Under the pieces are notes generated by a model that did no database searches, was not told the DNA's origin, and saw nothing but the letters and a program-made list of their open reading frames with translations. Below, one piece after another: positions 13,497 to 13,656 of a stretch of DNA of 13,656 nucleotides; positions within the stretch are counted from its first letter, which is position 1, and every line of letters begins with the position of its first letter. The stretch is from the NCBI GenBank assembly GCA_036259355.1, contig DATABY010000069.1, forward strand, positions 1 through 13,656, given 5' to 3'. The stretch comes from JALZDI01 sp036259355. Lineage in GTDB: Bacteria; Actinomycetota; Actinomycetes; Propionibacteriales; Nocardioidaceae. The position numbers and the translations under genes were made by a program.

Positions 13497-13656
13497 ATGG
13501 CGGTCAACCTCACCCGGATCTACACGCGCACCGGCGACGACGGCAGCACCCGGCTCGGCGACATGAGCAAGACCCACAAGACCGACGGCCGGGTGGTGGC
13601 CTACGGCGACGTCAACGAGGCCAACGCCCACATCGGCGTCGCGGTCGCCACCGGCG
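13497..13656 (+). CDS. PduO-type cob(I)yrinic acid a,c-diamide adenosyltransferase, N-terminal part (3' end outside window)
   Basis: The open frame from the ATG at 13497 runs off the window edge and gives 53 residues beginning MAVNLTRIYTRTGDDGSTRL. It contains the ATP-binding motif T-R-T-G-D-D-G-S-T (10-18) and the following LGDMSKTHKTDGRVVAYGDVNEANAHIG, both characteristic of PduO/MMAB-type ATP:corrinoid adenosyltransferases. The enzyme transfers the adenosyl group of ATP to cob(I)alamin, producing adenosylcobalamin, the cofactor of the mutase encoded about 600 bp away. Only about the first quarter of a usual 190-residue protein is visible, so completeness cannot be judged. The gene is divergent from the STAS gene across 218 bp that hold the four hairpins, a dyad and the putative leaderless promoter. 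I see no B12-box-like riboswitch core there. Confidence 0.93.
   Translation, partial: MAVNLTRIYTRTGDDGSTRLGDMSKTHKTDGRVVAYGDVNEANAHIGVAVATG

Overview
The window looks like ordinary chromosome from a high-GC actinobacterium, most likely of the Nocardioidaceae or a close relative (Nocardioides-like). The basis is very high GC with strong G/C at third codon positions, frequent GTG starts, a NucS/EndoMS mismatch endonuclease, a DUF5701 protein, a MeaA/ethylmalonyl-CoA-mutase-type enzyme and a tandem 3-hydroxyacyl-CoA dehydrogenase. The lineage is inferred from gene content only. I see no insertion sequence, phage gene, CRISPR array, tRNA or rRNA.

Layout. 1-386 (+) is the end of a DivIVA/Scy-like coiled-coil protein. 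It converges on a minus-strand block (418-3291) holding a two-domain 3-hydroxyacyl-CoA dehydrogenase with two complete active sites, a short ORF resembling only the first third of an alpha/beta hydrolase, and a complete alpha/beta hydrolase whose start overlaps the short ORF's stop (ATGA). nucS (3468-4142, +) is divergent from the dehydrogenase and converges on a GNAT acetyltransferase (4151-5020, -). A small secreted basic protein (5142-5525, +) follows, then a minus block with a DUF2238-type membrane protein, a DUF5701 protein and a D-amino-acid oxidase (5552-7890). Divergent from the oxidase is a pair of exported proteins joined by a GTGA overlap: a 632-residue parallel beta-helix protein with a C-terminal membrane anchor, and a 185-residue protein with an export signal (7968-10420, +).

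The right end is a coenzyme-B12 neighbourhood. A MeaA-type B12-dependent acyl-CoA mutase (10913-12904, -) is followed, with an ATGA overlap, by a histidine-phosphatase-fold protein that has lost its catalytic residues. Upstream lie a STAS-domain anti-sigma-factor antagonist (12964-13278, -) and the start of a PduO-type cobalamin adenosyltransferase (13497 to the end, +). The adenosyltransferase makes adenosylcobalamin, the cofactor the mutase needs, so the two genes are linked by function as well as position.

Nothing here is a clear-cut new defence or mobile system. The less usual items are the mutase-coupled pseudo-phosphatase, the exported beta-helix pair with a hairpin touching its ribosome-binding site, the half-size hydrolase ORF, a run of four predicted hairpins between the STAS and pduO genes, and three start codons preceded by TANNNT boxes at the spacing expected of leaderless mRNAs.
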